64,000 bases of DNA from GCA-2717185 sp964474755. Lineage in GTDB: Bacteria; Pseudomonadota; Alphaproteobacteria; UBA8366; GCA-2717185. Numbering within the stretch: the stretch's first letter is position 1; each line of letters opens with the position of its first letter. The position numbers and the translations under genes were made by a program. The stretch lies in NCBI GenBank assembly GCA_964474755.1, contig CAYYUG010000012.1, positions 3,986 through 67,985 on the forward strand. The letters run 5' to 3'. The notes below the pieces were generated by a model. That model saw only the letters and a program-made list of their open reading frames with translations, was not told the DNA's origin and did not search any database. Shown piece after piece: positions 16,436 to 24,532 of the stretch.

Positions 16436-18523
16436 ATGAGTTGGCGCGTTGGCGTGGATATCGGCGGCACATTTACGGATGTTGCTTTGGTAAACGAAAC
16501 TGACGGGCAAATTGGCATAGCCAAGGTACCGACCACACCGCGTGATTTTGGAGAAGGCGTTGTGCAGGCGCTGGAAATCGCATTACAGGAAAATGGCGTT
16601 GCGGCGGACGAGGTCACTCTCTTGTCGCATGCAACGACTGTGGTGACGAACGCCATTCTGGAAGGGAAGGGCGCACGCACGGTTTTGGTGTCGACACGCG
16701 GCTTTCGTGATGTTCTGGAAATTCGTCGCTCGGCACGGGCAGATCTTTACGATCTGTTTCAAGACCCCCCTGGAATTCTTGTCCCACGGCACTGCCGGTT
16801 AGAGGTGACGGAGCGGATCGATGCCGCGGGTGATGTAGTAACGCCGCTTGATGAGACCGAGATAGACGACATTGTTTCCTTCATCCGAGAAAACGACATT
16901 GAAGCTGTGTCAGTCTCCTTGCTCTATTCTTTTTTGAACGATACACATGAACAGGTCCTTGGTGCGCGGTTGCGCGCGGTGCTACCAGATATTCCGATAT
17001 TTTTGTCGAGCGAGGTCCTTCCAGAAATCCGAGAATTTGAACGTACCAGCACCACGGCGGTCTGTGGTTATGTCGGCCCGATCCTGGAATCCTATTTGCG
17101 TCGGTTGCAAGAAGCGGTATCGGGGATGGGCTTGCCGGAACTTTACGTCATGGGGTCTAGCGGAGGGGTCTTTGATGTTGAGGAAGGCCTCAAGATGCCC
17201 GCAATGGCGATCGAATCTGGTCCGGCAGCTGGTGTCATTGCCGCGGCGATGATAGGTCGCCAGCTAGACAAGCCGAATTTGATTTCCTTCGATATGGGGG
17301 GAACGACCGCAAAGGCGAGCCTGATAAAGGATGGTGCGATCGAGACCACCTCAGAATACGAGGTCGGCGGGGGGGGCAACGTCAATCGTTGGATCCACGG
17401 CACAGGTCACCCAATCCGAGTGCCCGTCATTGACCTGGCTGAGGTTAGCGCGGGTGGAGGGAGCATCGCCTGGGTCGATCCTGGAGGTTCCATGCGTGTG
17501 GGGCCCAAAAGCTCTGGCGCTGAGCCCGGTCCGGTCTGCTACGGAAATGGCGGCACCGAACCGACCGTGACCGACTGCAACTTGATACTCGGTTATCTTG
17601 ATCCACAAGCAATGCTAGCAGGGCGGTTGGCTATTCGCGCGGATGAGGCGCGCGAGGCGATCGCATCCAGGCTTGCCGACCCACTTGGCCTCGATGTAGA
17701 GGCGGCGGCCTCCGGAGTTATCGATGTGGTTAACAACGCCATGGCGGAGGCACTGCGTATCGTTTCCGTCGAACGCGGTCACGACGCCCGCGCCTTTAGT
17801 CTCGTTGCATTCGGTGGTGCCGGTCCCATGCATGCGGCGGAGCTGGCGACGGCGCTGGGTATTCGAGAGGTGATTGTTCCGCCGATCCCCGGTGGATTTT
17901 CAGCGCTGGGTCTGGTGGCGACGGATCTCAAGCGGGATTACGTAAAGACGCATTACACAGCCTTGGACGTCGCGGAGCCGGCGACAATTGGTGCGGTCTA
18001 TGCGGATATGGAGGCGGCTGCGCGGAACATGTTGCGAGCGGCGAAGGTTCCGGAAGACCAATGGGCGTTGGAGCGGGGGGCTGATTTGCGATATTCACGC
18101 CAGGCCTATGAACTGACGGTCGCGGCGCAAAATGGTGAGGTTACGAAAGGGACGATGCGGGATTTGGCGGAGCAGTTCCACAACAAGCACCGCTTGACAT
18201 ACGGGCACGCCAATCCTGACGAGGCGGTCCAGTTGGTAAATTTGCGTCTGACGGCAGTTGGCAAGCTGAAAGGGCTAGTATTGAGGCAGAGCGTTAGCGG
18301 TAACGTGGTTGCCCGCAAGGGCATCCGGCCAGTCTGGTTTAAGCGCACGGGCCGAACCGATTGTGCAATCTATGACCGTTCAGAAATTGGGGGCGACGAG
18401 CGTATTGTCGGCCCAGCAATTATCGAGGCACTTGATGCAACAATCGTCGTGCCACCTGGGTGGACGGCAGAACCCAACCACAGCGGCCACATCATTATGG
18501 AGGCTGAACACGATGACGGATGA
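16436..18523 (+). CDS. hyuA: Hydantoinase/oxoprolinase subunit A (HyuA family), second copy
   Basis: Full-length at about 695 residues. ATG 16436 is chosen over the upstream ATG 16340 because the protein then begins SWRVGVDIGGTFTDV, the canonical HyuA start, with AGGGG 7 bases upstream. Further marks are the LLSHATTVVTNAILEGKGA segment, FERTSTTAV, MAIESGPAAGVIAAA, the FDMGGTTAKA phosphate motif and PGPVCYGNGG. The stop overlaps the following hyuB by 11 bases, and a class III CoA transferase gene follows, so this pair is wired differently from the other two in the window. ATP-dependent ring opening or carboxylation of a small amide or ketone is the family role. Confidence 0.95.
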   Translation: MSWRVGVDIGGTFTDVALVNETDGQIGIAKVPTTPRDFGEGVVQALEIALQENGVAADEVTLLSHATTVVTNAILEGKGARTVLVSTRGFRDVLEIRRSARADLYDLFQDPPGILVPRHCRLEVTERIDAAGDVVTPLDETEIDDIVSFIRENDIEAVSVSLLYSFLNDTHEQVLGARLRAVLPDIPIFLSSEVLPEIREFERTSTTAVCGYVGPILESYLRRLQEAVSGMGLPELYVMGSSGGVFDVEEGLKMPAMAIESGPAAGVIAAAMIGRQLDKPNLISFDMGGTTAKASLIKDGAIETTSEYEVGGGGNVNRWIHGTGHPIRVPVIDLAEVSAGGGSIAWVDPGGSMRVGPKSSGAEPGPVCYGNGGTEPTVTDCNLILGYLDPQAMLAGRLAIRADEAREAIASRLADPLGLDVEAAASGVIDVVNNAMAEALRIVSVERGHDARAFSLVAFGGAGPMHAAELATALGIREVIVPPIPGGFSALGLVATDLKRDYVKTHYTALDVAEPATIGAVYADMEAAARNMLRAAKVPEDQWALERGADLRYSRQAYELTVAAQNGEVTKGTMRDLAEQFHNKHRLTYGHANPDEAVQLVNLRLTAVGKLKGLVLRQSVSGNVVARKGIRPVWFKRTGRTDCAIYDRSEIGGDERIVGPAIIEALDATIVVPPGWTAEPNHSGHIIMEAEHDDG

Positions 18524-20258
18524 TAAGTGCCTACCCGCAAATCCACGCATTAAAACTGATCCGGCAACCTTCGAAGTCGTAAAGAACAGCCTCTATGCGG
18601 CGGCTGAAGAGATGAAGGTGGTGCTGGCCAAGACAGCCTACTCACCAATCCTCAAAGTTGCCGGTGACTATTCCTGCGGCATCTTCGACCGCGAGGGAGA
18701 GATGGTGGCCCAGGGCCCTGACCTGCCGATACACCTCGGCTCCATGCCGGATGCGGTTAAGGCGGTGATTACAGCCTGGAAGAGTTTCCAGCCGGGTGAC
18801 GTCTTTATCCATAACGATCCTTATTTCGGCGGCTCGCACCTGCCTGACGTGAATGTCATCTCGCCAGCTTTCCACGGTGATATTTTGCTGGGCTTCGCTT
18901 GTGTACGGGCTCATTGGCCCGATGTCGGCAGCGCTCAGCCTGGCAGCTACGGTGCAGTGACGGATGTGTTCGGCGAAGGTTTACGCCTGCCGCCGGTTCG
19001 GTTGTATGCCAAAGGCGTGTTGAACCGTGATGTCGATGCCATCATTTTTGCCAACGTGCGCACGCCAGAGGAACGCCGCGGTGATCTCAATGCACAGGTT
19101 GCGGCCAACCGGCGCGGCTCGCGACGCCTTTCGGAGCTGGCTGACAAGTACGGAACCGATGCACTGCTGCGCATCATGGGTGAGGTGATGGACTATTCCG
19201 AGACCATGATGCGCGCCCTTCTACTTGAGATGCCCGACGGGGAGGGTAGCTTCGAGGATTTTCTCGATGGCGACGGTATCCTGGAGGCTGGGTCGGAAAC
19301 TGACGAGACCTTCACAATCCGTATGAAAGCAGTAAAACGAGGCGACACGCTCTCGGTGAATTTCGCTGGCTCCGACGGTCAAGTTGCTGGGCCGATGAAC
19401 GCGCCGCTTTCAGTAACCGCATCTGGTGTTTTCACTTCGGTCAAGATGATCGTCGACCCGGAGAGCATGATCCCGCCCAATTCTGGTTGCTGGCGCGCGG
19501 TCACTGTGGAAGCACCAGAAGGGTCATGCGTCAACGCTTCCTTCCCTGCGCCAGTGGTATACGCCAACCATGAAATGTCGCACCGCATCGCCGATATGCT
19601 GTTTGGAGCGCTTGCCGACTTCATGCCAGATCGCGTGATGGCCTGCTCGCAGGGAACGTCCGCAGTTCTAACCCTGGGCGGTATCGACTACCGTAACGGC
19701 GACCGCTATGTCAGTTACGAGACGATCAAAGGTGGTTTTGGCGCGCGGCCTAACAAGGACGGCATCAACACAATCGCCAGCGGCATTTCCAACACTATGA
19801 ACACGCCAATAGAGGTTCTGGAAATGAGTTTCCCTGTGCGCGTTGAATATTACGAAATTACAGCGGACAGCGGCGGCGCGGGCAAGTATCGCGGCGGAAA
19901 CGGCGCCAGGCGTGCCTGGCGGGTGTTGGGCAATGATGCGCAGGCCTCGATCTGTCTGGAACGCACTAAGTCCGCGCCCTTCGGCCTCGCTGGAGGCAAG
20001 GCAGGCGCGACCGCGAGGATTGCCATCGAGATGCCGGACGGCAATGTGCGGGATCTGAACAGCAAGGGCGGTTTCCCGGCTCCTAGTGGCTCACGCATCC
20101 TGCTGGAGGTGCCCGGTTCCGGCGGTTTTGGCCTAGCGAAAGATCGTGACTTGGGACAGCTTGCTGCGGACGTAAAGGACGGCTATGTCAGCGCTGAAGG
20201 TGCCAAGCGCGATTACGGTACCGATATCCGGACAGCAGATGATGGGATTGAGACATGA
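18513..20258 (+). CDS. hyuB: Hydantoinase/oxoprolinase subunit B (HyuB family), second copy
   Basis: About 581 residues from ATG 18513, which has a GGAGG ribosome site 9 bases upstream inside the end of hyuA; the open frame extends further left but only within hyuA. Family blocks are TDPATFEVVKNSLYAAAEEM, HLGSMPDAVK, HNDPYFGGSHLPDVN, RAHWPDVGSAQPGSYG and the C-terminal GGFGARPNKDG and GGAGKYRGGNG. The last bases overlap the CoA transferase start (ATGA at 20255-20258). The three genes form one coupled operon, so the product of the HyuAB reaction may be an acid that is then converted to a CoA thioester. Confidence 0.95.
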   Translation: MTDDKCLPANPRIKTDPATFEVVKNSLYAAAEEMKVVLAKTAYSPILKVAGDYSCGIFDREGEMVAQGPDLPIHLGSMPDAVKAVITAWKSFQPGDVFIHNDPYFGGSHLPDVNVISPAFHGDILLGFACVRAHWPDVGSAQPGSYGAVTDVFGEGLRLPPVRLYAKGVLNRDVDAIIFANVRTPEERRGDLNAQVAANRRGSRRLSELADKYGTDALLRIMGEVMDYSETMMRALLLEMPDGEGSFEDFLDGDGILEAGSETDETFTIRMKAVKRGDTLSVNFAGSDGQVAGPMNAPLSVTASGVFTSVKMIVDPESMIPPNSGCWRAVTVEAPEGSCVNASFPAPVVYANHEMSHRIADMLFGALADFMPDRVMACSQGTSAVLTLGGIDYRNGDRYVSYETIKGGFGARPNKDGINTIASGISNTMNTPIEVLEMSFPVRVEYYEITADSGGAGKYRGGNGARRAWRVLGNDAQASICLERTKSAPFGLAGGKAGATARIAIEMPDGNVRDLNSKGGFPAPSGSRILLEVPGSGGFGLAKDRDLGQLAADVKDGYVSAEGAKRDYGTDIRTADDGIET

Positions 20259-21448
20259 AACCGCTTGAAGGCATTCGCGTCCTCGACATTGCTACCTACA
20301 TCGCGGCGCCCTATTGCGCGACGATCATGGCTGAGTTTGGGGCTGAGGTGATCAAGGTGGAAATGCCGGGTGTAGGTGATCCCTGCCGGCGATTGGGCTC
20401 GGCAACCGAGGCGGGGGATACGCTGGTATGGCTCAGTGAAGCGCGCAACAAGAAATCGATCACGCTCAATCTTAAGGATCCGAAAGGTAAGGAGATGCTT
20501 AAGCAGCTCGTCGCGAAGGCCGACGTGTTGTGTGAAAATTTTCGACCGGGCACACTGGAAAAATGGGACCTTGGCTGGGATGTGCTGAGTTCTGTCAACC
20601 CAAAGCTCGTCATGCTGCGGGTCAGCGGCTACGGCCAGACGGGACCTTACAGCGAACAGCCTGGCTTTGGTCGTATCGGCAACGCGTTTGGTGGTATCTC
20701 TTTTCTGGCTGGCGATCCGGATCGGCCGCCGGCTACGCCGGGTTCGGCGACCCTGGCCGACTATATGTCGGGCCTATATGGTGCGCTCGGCGTCGTTATG
20801 GCGCTGCGCTCTGCGGAGGCCACTGGCGTTGGCCAGCAGGTGGATATCGGTCTCTATGAGCCGATCTTCCGCATCCTCGACGAACTGGCTCCGGCCTACG
20901 ATAAGTTTGGCTTCGTTCGCCAACGCATGGGGGCGCCGACCGTGAATGTCTGTCCGCACAGCCACTACCCGACCGGCGACGACCGCTGGGTCGCCATTGC
21001 CTGCACTAACGACAAAATCTTTGCCCGGCTAGCCAAGTTGATGGGTCAGGAAGATGTTGCGGGTGACGGTCGTTACGGGACAATCCAGCAGCGCGAGGCG
21101 GACCGGACCGGCGTTGACGGTATGGTCGAGGCTTGGACCCGCAGGCACAAACAAAAGGAGGTTGTCGAGCTATGCGCTGAAGGGGAGGTGCCCTGCGGCA
21201 TCGTCGCCGCAATCGACGAAATTTTCGAGGACCCACAATACGCAGCGCGAGAGAATATCGTTCGTGTCCAAGACGCCCGCGCTGGCGAAATTGCAGTCCC
21301 CAATGTTGTGCCAAGGTTAACGGGTACGCCAGGCTCGGTTGACACGCTTGGCCCAGCTCTGGGCGCGAATAACGCAGAAATTTTTGGTGTTTTACTCGGG
21401 CTTGGCGCCAAGGACTTGGAAACACTCACAGGCGAGGGTGTGATTTAG
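20255..21448 (+). CDS. Class III CoA transferase (CaiB/BaiF/Frc family)
   Basis: The 397-residue protein carries the family signature at its N terminus (IRVLDIATYIAAPYCATIMAEFGAEVIKVE), the NFRPG loop, the GYGQTGPY motif and the catalytic aspartate in LADYMSGLYGA (about D169), matching the usual length. Such enzymes move CoA between carboxylic acids, for example formyl-CoA/oxalate or succinyl-CoA/carnitine pairs. Translational coupling to hyuAB suggests it activates the acid made by that pair or supplies its substrate as a thioester. No terminator is evident before the convergent LysE gene. Family is certain; donor and acceptor are unknown. Confidence 0.94.
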   Translation: MKPLEGIRVLDIATYIAAPYCATIMAEFGAEVIKVEMPGVGDPCRRLGSATEAGDTLVWLSEARNKKSITLNLKDPKGKEMLKQLVAKADVLCENFRPGTLEKWDLGWDVLSSVNPKLVMLRVSGYGQTGPYSEQPGFGRIGNAFGGISFLAGDPDRPPATPGSATLADYMSGLYGALGVVMALRSAEATGVGQQVDIGLYEPIFRILDELAPAYDKFGFVRQRMGAPTVNVCPHSHYPTGDDRWVAIACTNDKIFARLAKLMGQEDVAGDGRYGTIQQREADRTGVDGMVEAWTRRHKQKEVVELCAEGEVPCGIVAAIDEIFEDPQYAARENIVRVQDARAGEIAVPNVVPRLTGTPGSVDTLGPALGANNAEIFGVLLGLGAKDLETLTGEGVI

Positions 21449-21564
21449 ATCGCTAAAAAGCCGTTTCTCGAGACGAGCGAATGAAGGTCTGCTTCAGATG
21501 CGGTACAACCGGCTGAATATTCCGTAAAAGGCGATTGCCCGGTGGAGATAATTAAGTCAGAGAA

Positions 21565-22191
21565 TCAAAATTCAGCGCGCCGCATCGCTGCTGTCAGCAG
21601 CGCTGCGCTGATAAGGAAGCCTGCGCCGATACGGTTTGTCAGGCGCAACGTTGATGGTTTTTTGAATTGGGCGCGCATTTGTCCAGCCAAGATGGCCCAG
21701 ACCATGACATTGACTGCAGCGAGGGTAAGGAAAGTCGCTTCCATAACCGTAAATTGGGTGAAGATCGGCATTGTCGGATCGACGAATTGCGGCACGAAGG
21801 CGATGAAGAAGGCGATGCTTTTTGGGTTCAGCGCTGTAACGATGTATGCATTATAGAACATGCGTCGGCTGCTGCCGCCAATTTTCCGGTCTTCGTCTTC
21901 GAGTGTTGGCTCGGCACGCCACAGCTGTATGCCGAGCCAGATTAGATAGCCAGCGCCGATCAGTTTTAGGGTCGTGAACAGCGTCGCCGATGTAGCGATC
22001 ACTGCGCCGGCGCCCAATAGCGAGATCGTCATTGCCGTAAAATCGCCCAAGGTAACGCCGGGGACCGTCGCCCAGGCGGTCGATCGTCCGTGCCCGAAGG
22101 CGTAGCTAACGACTAGCATGACGGTCGGCCCTGGCACCGCGAGCAGCGCGGCGCTGGCCAAGCTAAAGGCGATCCAAAGTTCAAATGACAT
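21565..22191 (-). CDS. LysE/RhtB family amino-acid exporter
   Basis: A 208-residue inner-membrane protein with six predicted hydrophobic segments. The diagnostic AVPGPTVMLVVSYAFGHGRS block is at residues 18-37, followed by the second helix VPGVTLGDF. LysE and RhtB proteins export basic amino acids, homoserine, threonine or related metabolites. It is divergent from the SDR gene at 22329 and shares a 137-base intergenic region with it, which could allow joint control. The substrate is not predictable from sequence. Confidence 0.9.
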   Translation of the reverse strand: MSFELWIAFSLASAALLAVPGPTVMLVVSYAFGHGRSTAWATVPGVTLGDFTAMTISLLGAGAVIATSATLFTTLKLIGAGYLIWLGIQLWRAEPTLEDEDRKIGGSSRRMFYNAYIVTALNPKSIAFFIAFVPQFVDPTMPIFTQFTVMEATFLTLAAVNVMVWAILAGQMRAQFKKPSTLRLTNRIGAGFLISAALLTAAMRRAEF

Positions 22192-22328
22192 AGTGTGGCT
22201 CTAAATTCGATCTGTTAATCCAAACGCGGTGGCGGTGCGGACACAAGTGAATAATTGTGGCTCAGGAATCGACAGCGCCTCCACCGCCTGTTGTATTATC
22301 GTTACGACAAGCATCAAAGGAATGACAC

Positions 22329-23033
22329 ATGAATACATCGCCCCATTGCCTCGTCGTTGGGGTTGGCGCCGGCACCGGGCTCGCCTGCGTACGTCAGTTT
22401 GTCGATAAGGGCTATCGCGTGTCGATGATCGCGCGTCACCGCGGACGTCTGAACACTTGGGCCTCGGAAATCACGAATACTACACCCTATCCGACGGACT
22501 TGCTCGACATTGACGGTTACCGGGCGACCCTGCGTGAGATCGTGACGCAACAAGGCTTGCCGGAGGTCGTGGTGCACAACGCATCGCTCGCCAGCTTCGC
22601 GACCTATGACACGCTCGATCCGGCCGATCTTGAGCGGAATTTTCGCGCCAATACCTGTGGTCTGTTGGTTACAGCCCAGGAATTGGGGCCGGGCATGGTA
22701 AAGCGTGGTAGTGGGTCGATCGTCGTAACCGGCAATACAGGTTCGCTGCGTGGCAAGCCAAGCTATATCGGTTTCTCGCCGACCAAGGCCTCGCAGCGTA
22801 TCCTGGCGGAATGCCTCGCACGCGAACTTGGCCCACAAGGTGTGCATGTGGCCTATGTGGTAATCGACGCGGCCATCGATATGCCTTTCGCGCGGCGGCG
22901 GCGGGAAGAAAAACCTGAGGATTACTTTGCGAAACCGGCTGATTTGGCTTCTGAAATCTATCACACAGCCCATCAGCCGAAATCAGCACGCAGCTTCTAT
23001 GTCGAACTGCGGCCCTTCGGCGAAACCTGGTAG
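22329..23033 (+). CDS. Atypical SDR family protein
   Basis: This 234-residue Rossmann protein belongs to the SDR superfamily but is atypical. The cofactor loop reads VGVGAGTG rather than TGxxxGIG, and the catalytic region reads GNTGSLRGKPSYIGFSPTKAS, where the usual Y-x-x-x-K has Phe in place of the Tyr. Ser and Lys remain. The protein may still bind NAD(P) but its chemistry must differ or be lost. AAAGGAA lies 7 bases upstream of the ATG. It is followed after 7 bases by an enoyl-CoA hydratase-like gene and then a TIGR03084-type gene, forming a three-gene operon. Confidence 0.85.
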   Translation: MNTSPHCLVVGVGAGTGLACVRQFVDKGYRVSMIARHRGRLNTWASEITNTTPYPTDLLDIDGYRATLREIVTQQGLPEVVVHNASLASFATYDTLDPADLERNFRANTCGLLVTAQELGPGMVKRGSGSIVVTGNTGSLRGKPSYIGFSPTKASQRILAECLARELGPQGVHVAYVVIDAAIDMPFARRRREEKPEDYFAKPADLASEIYHTAHQPKSARSFYVELRPFGETW

Positions 23034-23040
23034 GAGAGAT

Positions 23041-23715
23041 ATGAGCGACTTTGTGAAGTACGAGATGGCGGATCGCATCGCCACGCTCACCATGGATGAT
23101 GGCAAGGCAAACGCTTTTGGCATTGATATGACAACCGCCTTGTCTGCCGCACTCGACCGCGCCGAAATGGAAGCCGCATCGGTGGTGATCACTGGGCGAC
23201 CAGGCGTACTGTGCGCTGGGTTCGATCTTAAGGTCATTAGAGGCGGAGATGCGACGGCGCAGGCGGAAATGCGCAGCGCCGGCGTCGACTGTCTGTTGAA
23301 AAGCTACCTTCATCCGCTGCCCATCATCTTTGCCTGTTCGGGCCATTCGGTGGCCGCGGGTGCGTTGCTGCTGTTGACTGGAGACGTGCGCATCGGTGCA
23401 CGCGGCAATTACAAAATCGGGCTGAACGAAATCGGCATCGGCTTGTCCTTACCGGAGTTTGGTTTGCAGCTCGCCTATGACCGTCTCGACAAGCGTGCGG
23501 TGACGCCGGCAGTGCTCGGCGCAACACTATACGATCCGGTCGCCGCGGCAGGTGTCGGTTATCTCGATAAAGCAGTATCGGAGGATGCAGTGATGGAAAA
23601 CGCGATGGCGACGGCGAGAACCATGATGGAGCTCGATGGCGAGGCCTTTGCCTCGACCAAACGGCGAATGCGGCAGCCGACGGTGGACCGCATCCACGCT
23701 TCGATGGCTGCTTGA
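23041..23715 (+). CDS. Enoyl-CoA hydratase/isomerase family protein
   Basis: About 224 residues from ATG 23041; the frame is open further upstream but only across the preceding SDR gene. The crotonase-fold features present are CAGFDLK (first oxyanion-hole backbone), SGHSVAAGALLLL (second oxyanion region) and the acidic residue in GLNEIGIGLSLPEF. It is shorter than the usual 255-260 residues, mostly at the C terminus, which is typical of a small subgroup of crotonase homologues. It may hydrate, isomerise or hydrolyse a CoA thioester produced within the same operon. Confidence 0.9.
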   Translation: MSDFVKYEMADRIATLTMDDGKANAFGIDMTTALSAALDRAEMEAASVVITGRPGVLCAGFDLKVIRGGDATAQAEMRSAGVDCLLKSYLHPLPIIFACSGHSVAAGALLLLTGDVRIGARGNYKIGLNEIGIGLSLPEFGLQLAYDRLDKRAVTPAVLGATLYDPVAAAGVGYLDKAVSEDAVMENAMATARTMMELDGEAFASTKRRMRQPTVDRIHASMAA

Positions 23716-23728
23716 GGGAGGTACTGCC

Positions 23729-24532
23729 ATGAGTATGGAACAACAAGCGGCCGATCTGCGCGAAGAAGGCGACGCGTTGAATGAGATGCTCTTGACACTG
23801 GCGCTGGAGGACTGGACGCGTGCCACGCCGTTCAAGGACTGGACGGTGAACGCGGTCATGCAGCATCTGCATCAAGGTGACTGGATGAAGGTGCTGACCA
23901 TGAAGGATAGCGATGCCTACCTCGCCGCTGCCGCCTCGCGACGTGCGGCGCGGGAGCGCAATGATGGTTCGTCCGGGTTGGAGGACCATGGCTTCCAAGC
24001 CAGCGAGGGCCCTGCACTGAGAGAGCAGTGGTACGCCTATTTTCAGGAAATGTGTGACCTGATGGCAGCCTCTGATCCGAAGCACCGGGTTAAATGGGCT
24101 GGTCCCGATATGAGCATCCGCATGGCGGCTACTGCACGTCAGATGGAAACTTGGGCGCATGGACAGGATATATACGATTTACTGCGTCACCCCCGAACGC
24201 ATACCGATCGCATCAAGAATATTGCGGTGCTGGGTGTGAAAACCTATGGCTGGACATTCGCCAACCGCGGCGAGGACGTGCCGGGATCGCAGCCCTACGT
24301 GAAGCTGACGTCGCCGTCGGGCGCGATCTGGGATTGGGGGATCCCGGATGACAGCAACAAGGTCGAAGGTTTAGCGCTCGAGTTTTGCCAGGTCGTCACC
24401 CAAGGTCGGAACATCGCAGATGTGAACCTGACTGTGGTTGGCGAACCAGCCACAAAATGGATGGCAATTGCGCAATGCTTTGCCGGTCCGGTGAATGAGC
24501 CGCCTGCGCCTGGACACCGGTCTTGGAGTTAA
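23729..24532 (+). CDS. TIGR03084-type metal-binding protein (DinB/maleylpyruvate isomerase fold)
   Basis: A 267-residue protein with a GGGAGG ribosome site before ATG 23729. The N-terminal four-helix bundle belongs to the DinB-like/mycothiol-dependent maleylpyruvate isomerase group. Likely metal ligands are the His in VMQHLHQGDWM and the METWAHGQDIYD motif, with a C-terminal sterol-carrier-like region. Members best known from actinobacteria use mycothiol, which proteobacteria are not known to make, so the thiol cofactor here is an open question. It closes the SDR/hydratase operon and overlaps the convergent hyuB end by 4 bases. Confidence 0.85.
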   Translation: MSMEQQAADLREEGDALNEMLLTLALEDWTRATPFKDWTVNAVMQHLHQGDWMKVLTMKDSDAYLAAAASRRAARERNDGSSGLEDHGFQASEGPALREQWYAYFQEMCDLMAASDPKHRVKWAGPDMSIRMAATARQMETWAHGQDIYDLLRHPRTHTDRIKNIAVLGVKTYGWTFANRGEDVPGSQPYVKLTSPSGAIWDWGIPDDSNKVEGLALEFCQVVTQGRNIADVNLTVVGEPATKWMAIAQCFAGPVNEPPAPGHRSWS

